In this document: positions 20,148-28,849 of the stretch, in pieces | How positions within the stretch are numbered: position 1 is the stretch's first letter | How the letters are laid out: the number at the start of each line of letters is the position of its first letter | Assembly: GCA_002365855.1 (NCBI GenBank) | Contig: DFAP01000019.1 | Coordinates: 1-29,925, forward strand | DNA: 29,925 bases | Direction: 5' to 3' | Source: Pelotomaculum sp. UBA3103 | GTDB taxonomy: Bacteria > Bacillota > Desulfotomaculia > Desulfotomaculales > Pelotomaculaceae | Translations under genes and position numbers: made by a program | The notes under the pieces: model-generated | Databases searched by the model: none | What the model was told of the DNA's origin: nothing | The model's input: the letters and a program-made list of their open reading frames with translations, nothing else

Positions 20148-22685
20148 ATGTCACAGAAGCCGGAACTGCTGGCGCCGGCAGGCAGCTGGGATTCCCTGGT
20201 TGCTGCGGTAGAAAACGGGGCTGACGCCGTTTACCTGGGTGGAAAGATCTTTAACGCCAGGCAGTCGGCAGGTAATTTTGAAGACAGAGAAATTTCCCGG
20301 GCGGTGGAATTTGCTCATATCCGCAGTGTTAAGGTTTACGTAACAGTGAATATTCTCCTGGATGACCGGGAACTATCTGAAGCTGCCAGGTTCCTTCTTT
20401 TTCTCCAGCAGTGCGGCGCTGACGCTGCCATCGTCCAGGACCTGGGACTGGTGAGGTTAGCCCGTGAGGTTGTTCCGGAACTGCCGCTGCACGCCAGTAC
20501 TCAGATGACCGTGCATAATCTGCCAACAGCATCTATACTGAAAGAGAAGGGGCTGGAACGCGTTGTTCTGGCCCGGGAATTGTCCCTTGAAGCTATCAAA
20601 ACCATTGCCCGCAAGAGTGGAATAGAGGTTGAAGTATTTATTCACGGTGCCCTGTGCGTATGTTACTCGGGCCAGTGCCTCATGTCCAGCCTGATTGGAG
20701 GCCGGAGCGGCAACAGGGGGCGCTGCGCCCAGCCCTGCAGGCTCCAGTACATACTAGTTGACAGGGCAGAACGCCACCTGGCTGAGCCCAGCTCAGTCGG
20801 ACATTTTCTTTTGAGCCCGCGCGACCTTAATTTGAGCGGGCATTTACCCGACCTGATTAGAGCAGGGATTACCTCGTTTAAAATAGAAGGCCGTATGAAG
20901 AAACCTGAATACGTGGCTACGGTTGTCAGGATCTACCGGTCTCTGATTGACCGGGCATTGAGCGGCGGAGATTATGAGGTTACACGGGAAGAAATAAGGG
21001 ACCTTGCCCAGGTATTTAACCGTGATTTCACAACCGGCTACTTTTACGGCCGGCCGGGCCGCGAATTAATGAGCTTCAAGCGCCCCAACAACCGCGGCAT
21101 CCGCCTGGGCCGTGTCATAAGGTTTGACAGGGACAGCCGGCGGGTTGAAATACACCTGGAGGAGCCGTTGCGCACAGGGGACGGTATAGAGGTGTGGGTC
21201 ACAGAAGGCGGCAGGGCTGCGGGTGAAGTGGGCGAAATGTTACTAGGCGGCAGGGTAGTGGATTTCGCACCTGCTGGAGCGGTCGTCCAACTGAGCATAC
21301 CAGGGCGGGTGTTCCCGGGCGACCGGGTATTTAAAACCCGTGATGCAGGTTTGGAAGAAAGGGCCAGGGCCAGCTATGCCTCACCCAGGGAAAAGAGGAA
21401 AATACCGCTTGTTTTCACCGTATCAGGCCGGCTGGGAGAGCCCTTGAGAATTATGGCGGAAGACGACAGCGGTTTCACCGCAGAGGCCAGCACTATTTCT
21501 CCTGCCGTTGAAGCCATAAAGCGCCCGATGAACAGGGAGTATTTGGAAAATCAGCTCTCCAGGCTTGGAAACACCCCTTTTGAGCTGTCTAAACTGCGGC
21601 TCCAGTTTGATGGTGACTTAATGGTGCCGGTTAGTGAGATTAACACAGCCCGCAGGCTGGCCCTGGCCTTGTTGGAAAAGCAAAGAGCCAGCGCTTTCAG
21701 GCAGGACCCGGTTCCGGAAAATGTGTTTAACAGCCGCTTATCTGCCGCGCTTTCCCCCAAACCGGGTGCAGGACCCGGCAGGATATTAAAACCGCTTCTT
21801 ACCGTAGCTGTAACCGACCTGCTGTCACTCAAGGCAGCAGTCAGGGCGGGTGCGGACGAGGTGTATTTCGGAGGCGAGCAGTACCGGTCCAAAGGGTCCT
21901 TTAGCCTGGACGATATCGATAATGGAAGAGAATTCTGCAGGGAAAGGGGCGCCCGGTTTATCCTTTCCTCACCCCGCATTCTTCAGGACTCTGACATGGC
22001 TCAATTTAGCAGACTCATGGAAAAAGTTTCGGCAGGGTATTTGGACGGAGTGATGGCAACCAGCCCGGGATTGGTAAAGATTGCACGTGAGATTACCGGC
22101 AGACCTGTGTGCGCGGATTTTTCTCTTAATGTATTTAATCACCAGTCCGCCGTTTTTTTACAGGAGGCAGGTGTGAGCCGCGTCACCCTGTCCCCGGAAT
22201 TAACCTTGGAGCAGGTTAGAAACCTGGTACCTCTGCTTTGCGTGCCGGCTGAGGCGATTGTGCACGGCAGGCTTCCCCTCATGGTGTCAGAGTACTGCGC
22301 GGCAGAAAGCCTGCTGGGCGGCTCAAATAATAAAAAGTGTCCGGGAGCCTGTAAGGGGACGCCGTGCGGTCTGAAGGACCGTAAGGGGATTGTGTTCCCT
22401 CTGGAGTTTGATCAGTATTGCCGGATGCATATTTTTAATTCGCTAGACCTGTGTGTCATTGGAGACATAAGGACTCTGGCGGCGTCGGGCATTTCCGCCC
22501 TGCGGATTGAAGCAAGGCATGAGGAGGCAGGTTATGTCGAAGATGTCGTTGGGGCTTACCGCTCTGTTATTGAGGCTATACCCAAAGGTTTGGATCAAGG
22601 TATAATAGAAGATATGAAAAAAAGTTTAGCGAAATACAGCCCACGGGGATTTACCAAGGGGCACTACTACAGGGGAGTGGTATAG
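20148..22685 (+). CDS. Double-length U32 family peptidase / RNA hydroxylation protein
   Basis: An 845-residue U32 protein. Families of this type were named collagenase-like peptidases, but several (E. coli RlhA and TrhP) take part in RNA hydroxylation, which is the likelier role. The first half (about 3-330) has ELLAPAGSWDSLVAAVENGADAVYLGG and the Cys signature CYSGQCLMSSLIGGRSGNRGRCAQPC (about 170-196). A middle beta-rich DUF3656-like region (about 330-510) follows. The last third (about 540-845) repeats the U32 fold in divergent form, with VTDLLSLKAAVRAGADEVYFGG and YCAAESLLGGSNNKKCPGAC. ATG start at 20148 after GGAAGGAG. It partners the NIF3 gene upstream and the DUF1232 gene downstream. 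The substrate RNA is unknown. Confidence 0.9.
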   Translation: MSQKPELLAPAGSWDSLVAAVENGADAVYLGGKIFNARQSAGNFEDREISRAVEFAHIRSVKVYVTVNILLDDRELSEAARFLLFLQQCGADAAIVQDLGLVRLAREVVPELPLHASTQMTVHNLPTASILKEKGLERVVLARELSLEAIKTIARKSGIEVEVFIHGALCVCYSGQCLMSSLIGGRSGNRGRCAQPCRLQYILVDRAERHLAEPSSVGHFLLSPRDLNLSGHLPDLIRAGITSFKIEGRMKKPEYVATVVRIYRSLIDRALSGGDYEVTREEIRDLAQVFNRDFTTGYFYGRPGRELMSFKRPNNRGIRLGRVIRFDRDSRRVEIHLEEPLRTGDGIEVWVTEGGRAAGEVGEMLLGGRVVDFAPAGAVVQLSIPGRVFPGDRVFKTRDAGLEERARASYASPREKRKIPLVFTVSGRLGEPLRIMAEDDSGFTAEASTISPAVEAIKRPMNREYLENQLSRLGNTPFELSKLRLQFDGDLMVPVSEINTARRLALALLEKQRASAFRQDPVPENVFNSRLSAALSPKPGAGPGRILKPLLTVAVTDLLSLKAAVRAGADEVYFGGEQYRSKGSFSLDDIDNGREFCRERGARFILSSPRILQDSDMAQFSRLMEKVSAGYLDGVMATSPGLVKIAREITGRPVCADFSLNVFNHQSAVFLQEAGVSRVTLSPELTLEQVRNLVPLLCVPAEAIVHGRLPLMVSEYCAAESLLGGSNNKKCPGACKGTPCGLKDRKGIVFPLEFDQYCRMHIFNSLDLCVIGDIRTLAASGISALRIEARHEEAGYVEDVVGAYRSVIEAIPKGLDQGIIEDMKKSLAKYSPRGFTKGHYYRGVV

Positions 22686-22725
22686 GTACGCGGGATAAGA
22701 CAAAAAACATACGGAGGGACCGGAG

Positions 22726-23103
22726 TTGGATAAAGAAAAGGCCAAATCATTGCTGCTCGAATTTATTAACCTGATTCCCAGTTTTATCAAGCTGATGTAT
22801 CACCTTGTAAAAGACCCGCAGGTTGACATCGCTGACAAGGCCATCCTTGGAGCGGCGATAGCCTACATCTTTTCGCCCTTGGACCTGGTTCCGGATTTTA
22901 TACCCTTTCTGGGGCAGGTTGACGATGCGTTTATCGCTGCGATTGCCCTGCAAAGGCTGATTAATTCGGCGGGCCAGGATATAATTAAGGAGTATTGGGA
23001 TGGTAATATGAAGGTGTTTGAATCCCTTCAGAATGCGGTTGAGGCTGCTCTGTTCTTTTTGCCTCAAAAAACAGTGGATATGCTGCTCAAAAAAATACCC
23101 TAA
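22726..23103 (+). CDS. YkvA-like DUF1232 membrane-associated protein
   Basis: A 125-residue protein with the DUF1232 core ADKAILGAAIAYIFSPLDLVPDFIPFLGQVDDAFI at about residues 36-70. The SPLDLVPDFIP motif is diagnostic of YkvA-like proteins, whose function is unknown. The core forms one or two hydrophobic helices; flanking helices are amphipathic, suggesting membrane attachment. The start is TTG 22726, nine bases after GGAGG, with a second GGAG immediately before it. It lies 40 bases after the U32 gene and 66 before mutS2, probably on the same transcript. Confidence 0.88.
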   Translation: MDKEKAKSLLLEFINLIPSFIKLMYHLVKDPQVDIADKAILGAAIAYIFSPLDLVPDFIPFLGQVDDAFIAAIALQRLINSAGQDIIKEYWDGNMKVFESLQNAVEAALFFLPQKTVDMLLKKIP

Positions 23104-23169
23104 GATGGTTTGTTATAAATTAGCTGGAAGCGTCAAGTACGTATAGCTGGATAAAAACAGGCAGGAATA

Positions 23170-25536
23170 ATGATAGACAAAAAGACGATTAAAAGGCTTG
23201 AATACAATAAAGTGCTGGATCAACTGTCCTCCCACGCCGGATCTGCACTGGGCAAGGAGCGCGCGCTGAACCTTCAGCCGGTATATGATCTGGATGTTAT
23301 CCTCAAGCGGCAGGAAGAAACCAGCGAGGGGCGGGATCTTATAAGACTGGAGCCCTCTGCCGGATTTGGGGGCTGGAAGGATATCAGGTCCCAGCTTCAA
23401 AGAGCCGGCCGTGGAGCTGTACTTGAGCCGGAGGAGCTGGATTCGGTCGGGGCTACCCTCACTGCGGGCAGGATCATCAAGAATTTTCTCCACGAAAGGC
23501 GGGAGAGATATCGGCTGCTGGGTGAACTGGCCTTGCCCCTGGTATCCCTGCCTGAGCTGGAACAGCAGATCAAAAAAGCCATCCTGCCGGGCGGTGAAAT
23601 AGCGGACGGCGCCTCGCATGAATTGTCACAAATACGCCGCCGGCTGACGGGCGCACAGGCTCACATTAAAAGCTACCTGGAGCAGATCATCCGCTCTCCC
23701 AATTACCAGAAATACCTGCAGGACCCGATAGTGACCCTCAGGGAAGGGCGATACGTGGTTCCAGTTAAAATCGAATTCCGTTCCCATGTTCCCGGCATTG
23801 TCCACGACCAGTCTGCCAGCGGCGCAACGTTGTTTGTCGAGCCGATGGCGGTGGTGGAGCAGAACAACGAGCTGAGGCGTCTGTTGGTGGCGGAGAAGCA
23901 GGAGATCCTGAAAATTCTAACCGGGCTTTCAGCAAAAGTGGCCCAGAATGCGGAGGCCCTGGAATACTCGCTGGATGCTCTGGGTGAACTGGATTTTATC
24001 ATAGCCAAGGCCAGGTACAGTCAGGCTCTGGATGCCTGGGCGCCTGCTGTGGAAGGCAATGCGGTTATGAATATCCGGCAGGGCAGACATCCCCTGCTGA
24101 AGGGAAATGTCGTGCCGGTAACCATTCGCCTCGGGGAAGATTTTGATATACTGGTCATTACCGGGCCCAATACGGGTGGAAAGACAGTGGCGTTAAAAAC
24201 AGCTGGTCTTCTAGTCTTGATGGCCCAGTCCGGTTTACATATACCTGTCGGGGAAGGTACCGTGCTGGGGGTGTTCAAACAGGTCTTCGCGGATATCGGC
24301 GATGAGCAGAGCATTGAACAGTCCCTTAGCAGTTTTTCTTCTCATATGAATAACATTGTTGACATTATCGCTCACGCGGGACGTGACAGTTTGGTATTGC
24401 TGGATGAGTTGGGAGCAGGAACGGATCCTGCGGAGGGCGCGGCGCTGGCCCAGTCGATTTTAGAAAAGCTGCATTCCGCAGGCGCAAAGACAGTCGCCAC
24501 TACACATTATAGTGAATTAAAGAGCTTCGCCTACAGCCGCGACCGCGTCGAAAATGCCAGTGTAGAATTTAACGCAGTTACCTTAATGCCCACATTCCGG
24601 CTTTTGATCGGTAAACCGGGCCGGAGTAACGCTTTTGAAATAGCTTTACGGCTGGGTTTGCCAGGCGATATTGTTAACAGGGCAAGGGATTTTCTGACGG
24701 TGGAGCAGGTCCGTGCTGAAGAGTTGATGAGTAATCTGGAGAAGACACAGCAGGAGGCAGAGACTGACAGTAAAAAGGCATCCCAGATGGCTGCGGAAGC
24801 CGTTACCCTAAAAGAAAAGTACGAAAAAATGCTGAATAACCTGATTCAAAAGCGCGAAGCGATTCTTGCCAGGGCAGGGGAAGAGGCGCGCATACTGGTG
24901 AAAACAACCAAGCTTGAAGCAGAGACAGCGGTTAAAGAGCTAAGGGAAAAGATTGCCGCTGACGCGGCCCGTGACAGGGAGGGCGCTGTCCGGGAAGTAA
25001 GGGAGAGGCTGAACAGCCTTCAGCATAAGGTCGCCCGCAGGGTACCTGAGAAGACTGCTGCAGGTGAAGCCCCAGGCGACCTGCGGCCGGGGGAAGAGGT
25101 ATTTCTGCCCAAGTTTAACCAGAGGGCTTATGTTCTTGCTCCTCCAGGTTCAGGTGACGAAGTTCAGGTTCAGGTTGGGATTATTAAGATGAGCGTGTCC
25201 TTAAAGGACCTGCGCAAAGTCAAGAACACCGGACAGGCCGGAGGCGGCCAGAGCGAGGTATCGGGTATGCTTCTGGGCAAAGCCCGGGAGATATCTTCCG
25301 AGCTTGATTTGAGAGGACAATATGCTGAAGAGGCACTGCTGCAAGTGGAAAAGTATCTTGATGACGCCTACCTGGCAGGACTTTCCAGGGTTTGCCTGAT
25401 CCACGGGAAAGGTACCGGAGTGCTCAGGTCAGTTATCCATAAACAGCTGCAGGGGAACCAGCGGGTCAAGTCCTTTCGCCTAGGGGAACAGGGTGAAGGA
25501 GGGTACGGGGTGACCATGGTAGAACTCGCTAATTAG
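23170..25536 (+). CDS. mutS2: Endonuclease MutS2 (Smr-domain ATPase)
   Basis: A 788-residue MutS paralogue without the mismatch-recognition domain. Family members suppress recombination in some species and act on collided ribosomes in B. subtilis. Core and clamp helices (about 1-310) precede the ABC-type ATPase: Walker A TGPNTGGKTV near residue 331, Walker B LVLLDELGAGTDP near 408, and TTHYSELK. A long charged coiled coil (about 515-635) leads to a KOW-like segment (RPGEEVFLPKFNQRAYVLAPP) and the C-terminal Smr nuclease domain (about 705-788), with LDLRG and HGKGTG. All catalytic motifs are present. ATG start at 23170 after GGCAGGAA. It ends the co-directional block. Confidence 0.96.
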   Translation: MIDKKTIKRLEYNKVLDQLSSHAGSALGKERALNLQPVYDLDVILKRQEETSEGRDLIRLEPSAGFGGWKDIRSQLQRAGRGAVLEPEELDSVGATLTAGRIIKNFLHERRERYRLLGELALPLVSLPELEQQIKKAILPGGEIADGASHELSQIRRRLTGAQAHIKSYLEQIIRSPNYQKYLQDPIVTLREGRYVVPVKIEFRSHVPGIVHDQSASGATLFVEPMAVVEQNNELRRLLVAEKQEILKILTGLSAKVAQNAEALEYSLDALGELDFIIAKARYSQALDAWAPAVEGNAVMNIRQGRHPLLKGNVVPVTIRLGEDFDILVITGPNTGGKTVALKTAGLLVLMAQSGLHIPVGEGTVLGVFKQVFADIGDEQSIEQSLSSFSSHMNNIVDIIAHAGRDSLVLLDELGAGTDPAEGAALAQSILEKLHSAGAKTVATTHYSELKSFAYSRDRVENASVEFNAVTLMPTFRLLIGKPGRSNAFEIALRLGLPGDIVNRARDFLTVEQVRAEELMSNLEKTQQEAETDSKKASQMAAEAVTLKEKYEKMLNNLIQKREAILARAGEEARILVKTTKLEAETAVKELREKIAADAARDREGAVREVRERLNSLQHKVARRVPEKTAAGEAPGDLRPGEEVFLPKFNQRAYVLAPPGSGDEVQVQVGIIKMSVSLKDLRKVKNTGQAGGGQSEVSGMLLGKAREISSELDLRGQYAEEALLQVEKYLDDAYLAGLSRVCLIHGKGTGVLRSVIHKQLQGNQRVKSFRLGEQGEGGYGVTMVELAN

Positions 25537-25571
25537 TATACTGGAAAACACATCTATAGATATAGAGTTAA

Positions 25572-25611
25572 TAAGCAATAAAACCGGGAATATACCCCGG
25601 TTTATTGCTTA
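25572..25611. terminator. Shared terminator of mutS2 and the starch-binding-like gene
   Basis: TAAGCAATAAA-A-CCGGG (25572-25588) pairs with CCCGG-TTTATTGCTTA (25596-25611) with a single bulged A. The stem begins three bases from the stop of the minus-strand gene and 35 bases from that of mutS2. AT-rich lower stems can supply T-runs in both directions, so it probably works on both strands. Confidence 0.8.
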
Positions 25612-25613
25612 TA

Positions 25614-25925
25614 TTAGACGATTTTGTAAGTCCAGTTGTTCCCGTTATTGTTGTCCCAGTTGTCGGCCGCGTCGCGGAAGCAGAAGGTGATTTGGCCATC
25701 CTCCATGTTGATGGTTTTTTTCCACCCTTCCGGAATGTGCTGCATGCGGTAGTCATCAACATTATTCCAGTTCATTGGGTTGCCGAAGCCGGTATGAAGA
25801 AAGACCTGGTTTGCCCCGCTTTTATTTAGCAGCCCGTCGTAAAAAATAATGATATCGCTGCCGTTAGGAGTTAGTGATTTGACATGGACCCCGCGTTGAG
25901 AATCTGACCAGCCGTGGTGATACAT
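25614..25925 (-). CDS. Stand-alone CBM25-like carbohydrate-binding module
   Basis: A 103-residue protein that looks like one starch-binding beta-sandwich of the CBM25/CBM53 type and nothing else. Seen: an opening YHHGWSD, VFLHTGFGNPMNWNNVDDYRM in the middle, WKKTINMEDGQITFCFRD and the closing NWDNNNGNNWTYKIV, which is the family signature. There is no signal peptide, catalytic domain or linker, so it is probably cytoplasmic. ATG start at 25925, ten bases after GGAGG, with its own promoter and terminator. It may bind glycogen-like polymer or another glycan; no glycogen gene is nearby. Family call is by pattern recognition. Confidence 0.75.
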   Translation of the reverse strand: MYHHGWSDSQRGVHVKSLTPNGSDIIIFYDGLLNKSGANQVFLHTGFGNPMNWNNVDDYRMQHIPEGWKKTINMEDGQITFCFRDAADNWDNNNGNNWTYKIV

Positions 25926-25946
25926 TCTTTTAATACCTCCAGTAGT

Positions 25947-25975
25947 TTTATATTTTCAACCATTATTTTAAACAA
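25947..25975 (-). promoter_or_regulatory. Promoter of the starch-binding-like gene
   Basis: Read on the minus strand, TTGTTT (25970-25975) and TATAAA (25947-25952) are separated by 17 bases. The predicted start is just ahead of the GGAGG of the gene. Confidence 0.55.
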
Positions 25976-26033
25976 AAACATATTAACTATGAGTGTGTAA
26001 AAATTCCAGCGTTGATGATAATGAAGTAAAAAA

Positions 26034-26060
26034 ATCCCAAAGAGCTGTCCTCTAAGGGAT
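26034..26060 (-). terminator. Terminator of the penicillin-binding protein gene
   Basis: On the minus strand, ATCCC-TT-AGAG pairs with CTCT-TT-GGGAT around GACAG, followed by a run of T. The 5' arm lies in the last codons, and the stop codon (26052-26054) is inside the hairpin. Confidence 0.7.
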
Positions 26061-28322
26061 AATATTATTGCTTGAATTGTTTTTTTGGTCTAAGTCTGGT
26101 TTCGAAGGTTCCGTTGGTTTTGTCGGCTCAAATATTTCTATGCCAGGTTCGTCTCCCTGTGAATTTTGGACTCTTCCAGGACCGTGCAGAGTACACGATT
26201 CCGTAGGCACGCGCAGGTTAAAGTCCAGCACCGAAGAGGGGACAGTATATGGTAATTGTACAAGCGGTTTGATGACCCTGTCAGGGCAGTACTCGTTGGG
26301 AAGCTGGCCGCTTGCCGCACAAACCTCGGTAAAGACATGGACATTGTCGGTCTCTTTGGGAACCGTACCTTCGGCAAATATATCCGTTACCAGGCTATCG
26401 CCGGGTGTATTGGGGCCGGGTAGAAGTCCCGACTTGTTATCTACGGGTGCTGTCACAATCCCTGTTGGGCTGGTGAAGCCTTTTACCGGCGTGTCCTTGA
26501 GCGCTTTACTCATGATCTCCTGCCAGATTCGGGCGGGATACGTGCTGCCGTATGCCTGGGGCATGCCTGTCGGGCTGTCATAGCCTATCCAAACGGATGT
26601 CACGAGCTCAGGTGTATAACCGACAAACCAGATATCTACACCATCATCGGTTGTTCCAGTTTTTCCCGCAGCAGGCCTGCCAATTTGAGCTCCAGTTCCA
26701 GTACCACTTTCCACAACAGATTTTAACATATCCGTAATCAAATACGCCGTTGATGCTTTCATTACCTGCCTTTGGTTGGGTATAGTCTGCTCCAGGATAA
26801 CCCCGTCCTGTTTTTCGACTCTTGTGATCACGGTAGGTTCGATATAGGTTCCCTGGTTTGCAAAGGCTCCATAAGCAGCCGCCATCTGAAGGGGGGTTAC
26901 CCCCTGGTGAAGTCCGCCCAGCGCCATAGAAGCGCCATGGTTCAGTGGGTCAAGTTTAATTCCCAGGCCGGCGGCAAACTTAATAGCGTTGCCAATACCA
27001 ACGGTATCAACCATAATCTTGACCGCGGCAATATTAACAGAGTTGGTCAGCGCTGTACGCAAAGTAATCAGTCCACGATAATTTCCGTCATAGTTGCGCG
27101 GTTCGTAAGAGCCGTATTTAACCGGCACATCGTCAACCACCGACGCAGGTCCAAGTCCCTTGTATTCGATGGCCGGGCCGTATGCGGCAATAGGCTTAAA
27201 GGCAGAACCAGGTTGTCGGCTGGTTTGGATCGCCCTGTTCCACTGCCTTTTTTGAGTATGCTCGCGTCCACCCACCAGGGCCTTAATAAATCCGGTCCGG
27301 GGATCCAGCACCACAACAGCTCCCTGGGGTTGTAGTATCCCGGTTGCGTCTGTTTTAGACGAAGGGAAATTGGTGCTTCTGGACATAGCGGCTTCCGCAT
27401 ACTGCTGAACCTTCGGATCCAGCGTGGTATAAACCTTGAGGCCGCCTTTAAAGACCTCAGTTTCTCCGTATTTTTCGACCAACTTGTCCGTCACATAATC
27501 GAGAAAGTATGGGTATGGGTATTGCCTTTGAGATAATTCCTTGGTTTCCAGCTTCAACTCTTTTTCTTTGGCCTCATTTGCCTGACTTTCAGTGATAAAG
27601 TTATTCTTAGCCATACTGTCAAGCACGGCATTCCGCCTGTTTAAAGCTGCTTGTGGATCACGGAAGGGAGAGTACGCGCTGGGCGCCTGCGGCAGTCCCC
27701 CAAGCAGGGCAGCTTCCTCGAGTTCCAGTTCTTCCACATCTTTCCCGAAGTATGTTTGTGCCGCAGCCTGGACGCCATAGGCTCCTTCACCAAGATATAA
27801 GTTATTTAAGTACATTGCCAGGATTTCATCCTTGGTATAACGGCGTTCAACCTGAAAAGCCAGAAATATTTCCTGGATCTTTCTCTTGAACTTCTGTTCA
27901 GGGTTCAGGAAAGACATTTTTACCAGCTGTTGGGTAATTGTACTGCCGCCCTCGCGAATTGACCGGGAGGTGATGTCGGACCAGGTAGCCCTGGCTATAC
28001 CGCGCAAGCTGATCCCATGATGCTGATAAAAATTCGGGTCTTCTATACCTAGAAAAGCGTTTTTGACATGTTCGGGGACCCTTTTTAATTCGACAGGAAC
28101 GCTGTTTTTTATTCCAATCTGGGTAACAAGATTTCCGTCCTTATCGTAAATCATGGTTGCAGCGCCGGATTCCAGCAGCTCGGGACTAAGCGCCGGCATA
28201 TCCCTGACGCTGGCGAAAAGAAGGCCCAAGCCGGCGCCCAAGGCGACCAGAACTACAAGCCCCAAAAAAAGGACGGCAAGGCGATTAACATTCAACTTTC
28301 TTTTCCTCCTTTTCTTCGCCAA
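26052..28322 (-). CDS. Class A penicillin-binding protein (PBP1A type)
   Basis: A 756-residue bifunctional peptidoglycan synthase. After a very basic N-terminus (AKKRRKRKLNVNR) comes one membrane anchor (about residues 14-37). The GT51 glycosyltransferase domain (about 60-235) has catalytic E94 in EDPNFYQHHG, GGSTITQQLVK and YLNNLYLGEGAYGVQAAAQTYF. The transpeptidase has S373 and K376 in SAFK, S428-V-N430, and K554-T-G-T. The last 90 residues are rich in Pro, Ser and Thr, with a Cys pair (CAASGQLPNEYC), and end in an Asn-rich tail. The start is TTG 28322, ten bases after GGGAGG. It is transcribed alone between its own promoter and terminator. Long plus-strand frames across it are shadows. Confidence 0.96.
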   Translation of the reverse strand: MAKKRRKRKLNVNRLAVLFLGLVVLVALGAGLGLLFASVRDMPALSPELLESGAATMIYDKDGNLVTQIGIKNSVPVELKRVPEHVKNAFLGIEDPNFYQHHGISLRGIARATWSDITSRSIREGGSTITQQLVKMSFLNPEQKFKRKIQEIFLAFQVERRYTKDEILAMYLNNLYLGEGAYGVQAAAQTYFGKDVEELELEEAALLGGLPQAPSAYSPFRDPQAALNRRNAVLDSMAKNNFITESQANEAKEKELKLETKELSQRQYPYPYFLDYVTDKLVEKYGETEVFKGGLKVYTTLDPKVQQYAEAAMSRSTNFPSSKTDATGILQPQGAVVVLDPRTGFIKALVGGREHTQKRQWNRAIQTSRQPGSAFKPIAAYGPAIEYKGLGPASVVDDVPVKYGSYEPRNYDGNYRGLITLRTALTNSVNIAAVKIMVDTVGIGNAIKFAAGLGIKLDPLNHGASMALGGLHQGVTPLQMAAAYGAFANQGTYIEPTVITRVEKQDGVILEQTIPNQRQVMKASTAYLITDMLKSVVESGTGTGAQIGRPAAGKTGTTDDGVDIWFVGYTPELVTSVWIGYDSPTGMPQAYGSTYPARIWQEIMSKALKDTPVKGFTSPTGIVTAPVDNKSGLLPGPNTPGDSLVTDIFAEGTVPKETDNVHVFTEVCAASGQLPNEYCPDRVIKPLVQLPYTVPSSVLDFNLRVPTESCTLHGPGRVQNSQGDEPGIEIFEPTKPTEPSKPDLDQKNNSSNNIIP

Positions 28323-28382
28323 AAAAAGAACCTCCCAAAAGTTACATGAATTATAACATATGAGCTGGTGGATTCCCTATGT

Positions 28383-28411
28383 ATTATAACTGACATCTAT
28401 GGTGTATGTAA
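28383..28411 (-). promoter_or_regulatory. Promoter of the penicillin-binding protein gene
   Basis: On the minus strand TTACAT (28406-28411), 17 bases and TATAAT (28383-28388) fit sigma-A. A second TATAAT on the same strand, closer to the gene, has no -35 partner. Confidence 0.65.
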
Positions 28412-28592
28412 CAGGTTGACGGTTGGGTTAAATCCTGGTGTTTAACTTCTACATACAGGCATGTCTATCCTTTGTAAAATACTGTTTTTGTGAGTTCATC
28501 TTCCTCTGGGTTGTCTGACAGCATCACAATACACCAAAATGATGTTTAATTTCAGTTTGGATGGAGGATACTAATATATGAGGTGAGTATTC

Positions 28593-28757
28593 ATGACAGA
28601 AAAAAAGGCTCCAGGTGAACATCCAGGTTTATTGCCTGGTTTTGAGGCTGCGTACTATCCTCCAGAGTGGGTTTATTATGATGTAGACTGGATCCAAGAA
28701 GCAGATGTGCGCCGTTTGGATGGAACGCATGTAACTGGGGATATTCTGGAAAAATAG
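28593..28757 (+). CDS. Small orphan protein, 54 aa
   Basis: I do not recognise this protein. ATG 28593 follows GAGGTG by seven bases, and a strong terminator begins 53 bases after the stop, so it looks like a complete single-gene unit despite its size. The product begins MTEKKAPGEHPGLLPGFEA and has an aromatic core AYYPPEWVYYDVDW (about residues 20-33), followed by an acidic tail ending GDILEK. There is no hydrophobic helix, signal peptide or cysteine. It is divergent from the penicillin-binding protein gene and convergent with the edge gene. No clear promoter was found in 28412-28592. Confidence 0.6.
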   Translation: MTEKKAPGEHPGLLPGFEAAYYPPEWVYYDVDWIQEADVRRLDGTHVTGDILEK

Positions 28758-28809
28758 TTAAACTATATCAAACTTGAGTTCAACAGCTCCAATAGCATGC
28801 AATATAAGT

Positions 28810-28837
28810 AAACCTGCTTCTTACGGGCAGGTTTTTT
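28810..28837 (+). terminator. Terminator of the 54-residue gene
   Basis: AAACCTGC (28810-28817) pairs perfectly with GCAGGTTT (28827-28834) around a nine-base loop, followed by further T. It lies 13 bases from the end of the convergent edge gene. The AAA at its base could also serve as a weak tract on the minus strand. Confidence 0.85.
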
Positions 28838-28849
28838 CTTTCTGCTGAT

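Noticed and set aside
23113..23619. 168-codon minus-strand frame over the mutS2 start
   Set aside because: It is antisense to the conserved N-terminal part of MutS2 and has no ribosome binding site.
26772..27335. 187-codon plus-strand frame over the penicillin-binding protein gene
   Set aside because: It is opposite the transpeptidase motifs and has no start signal.
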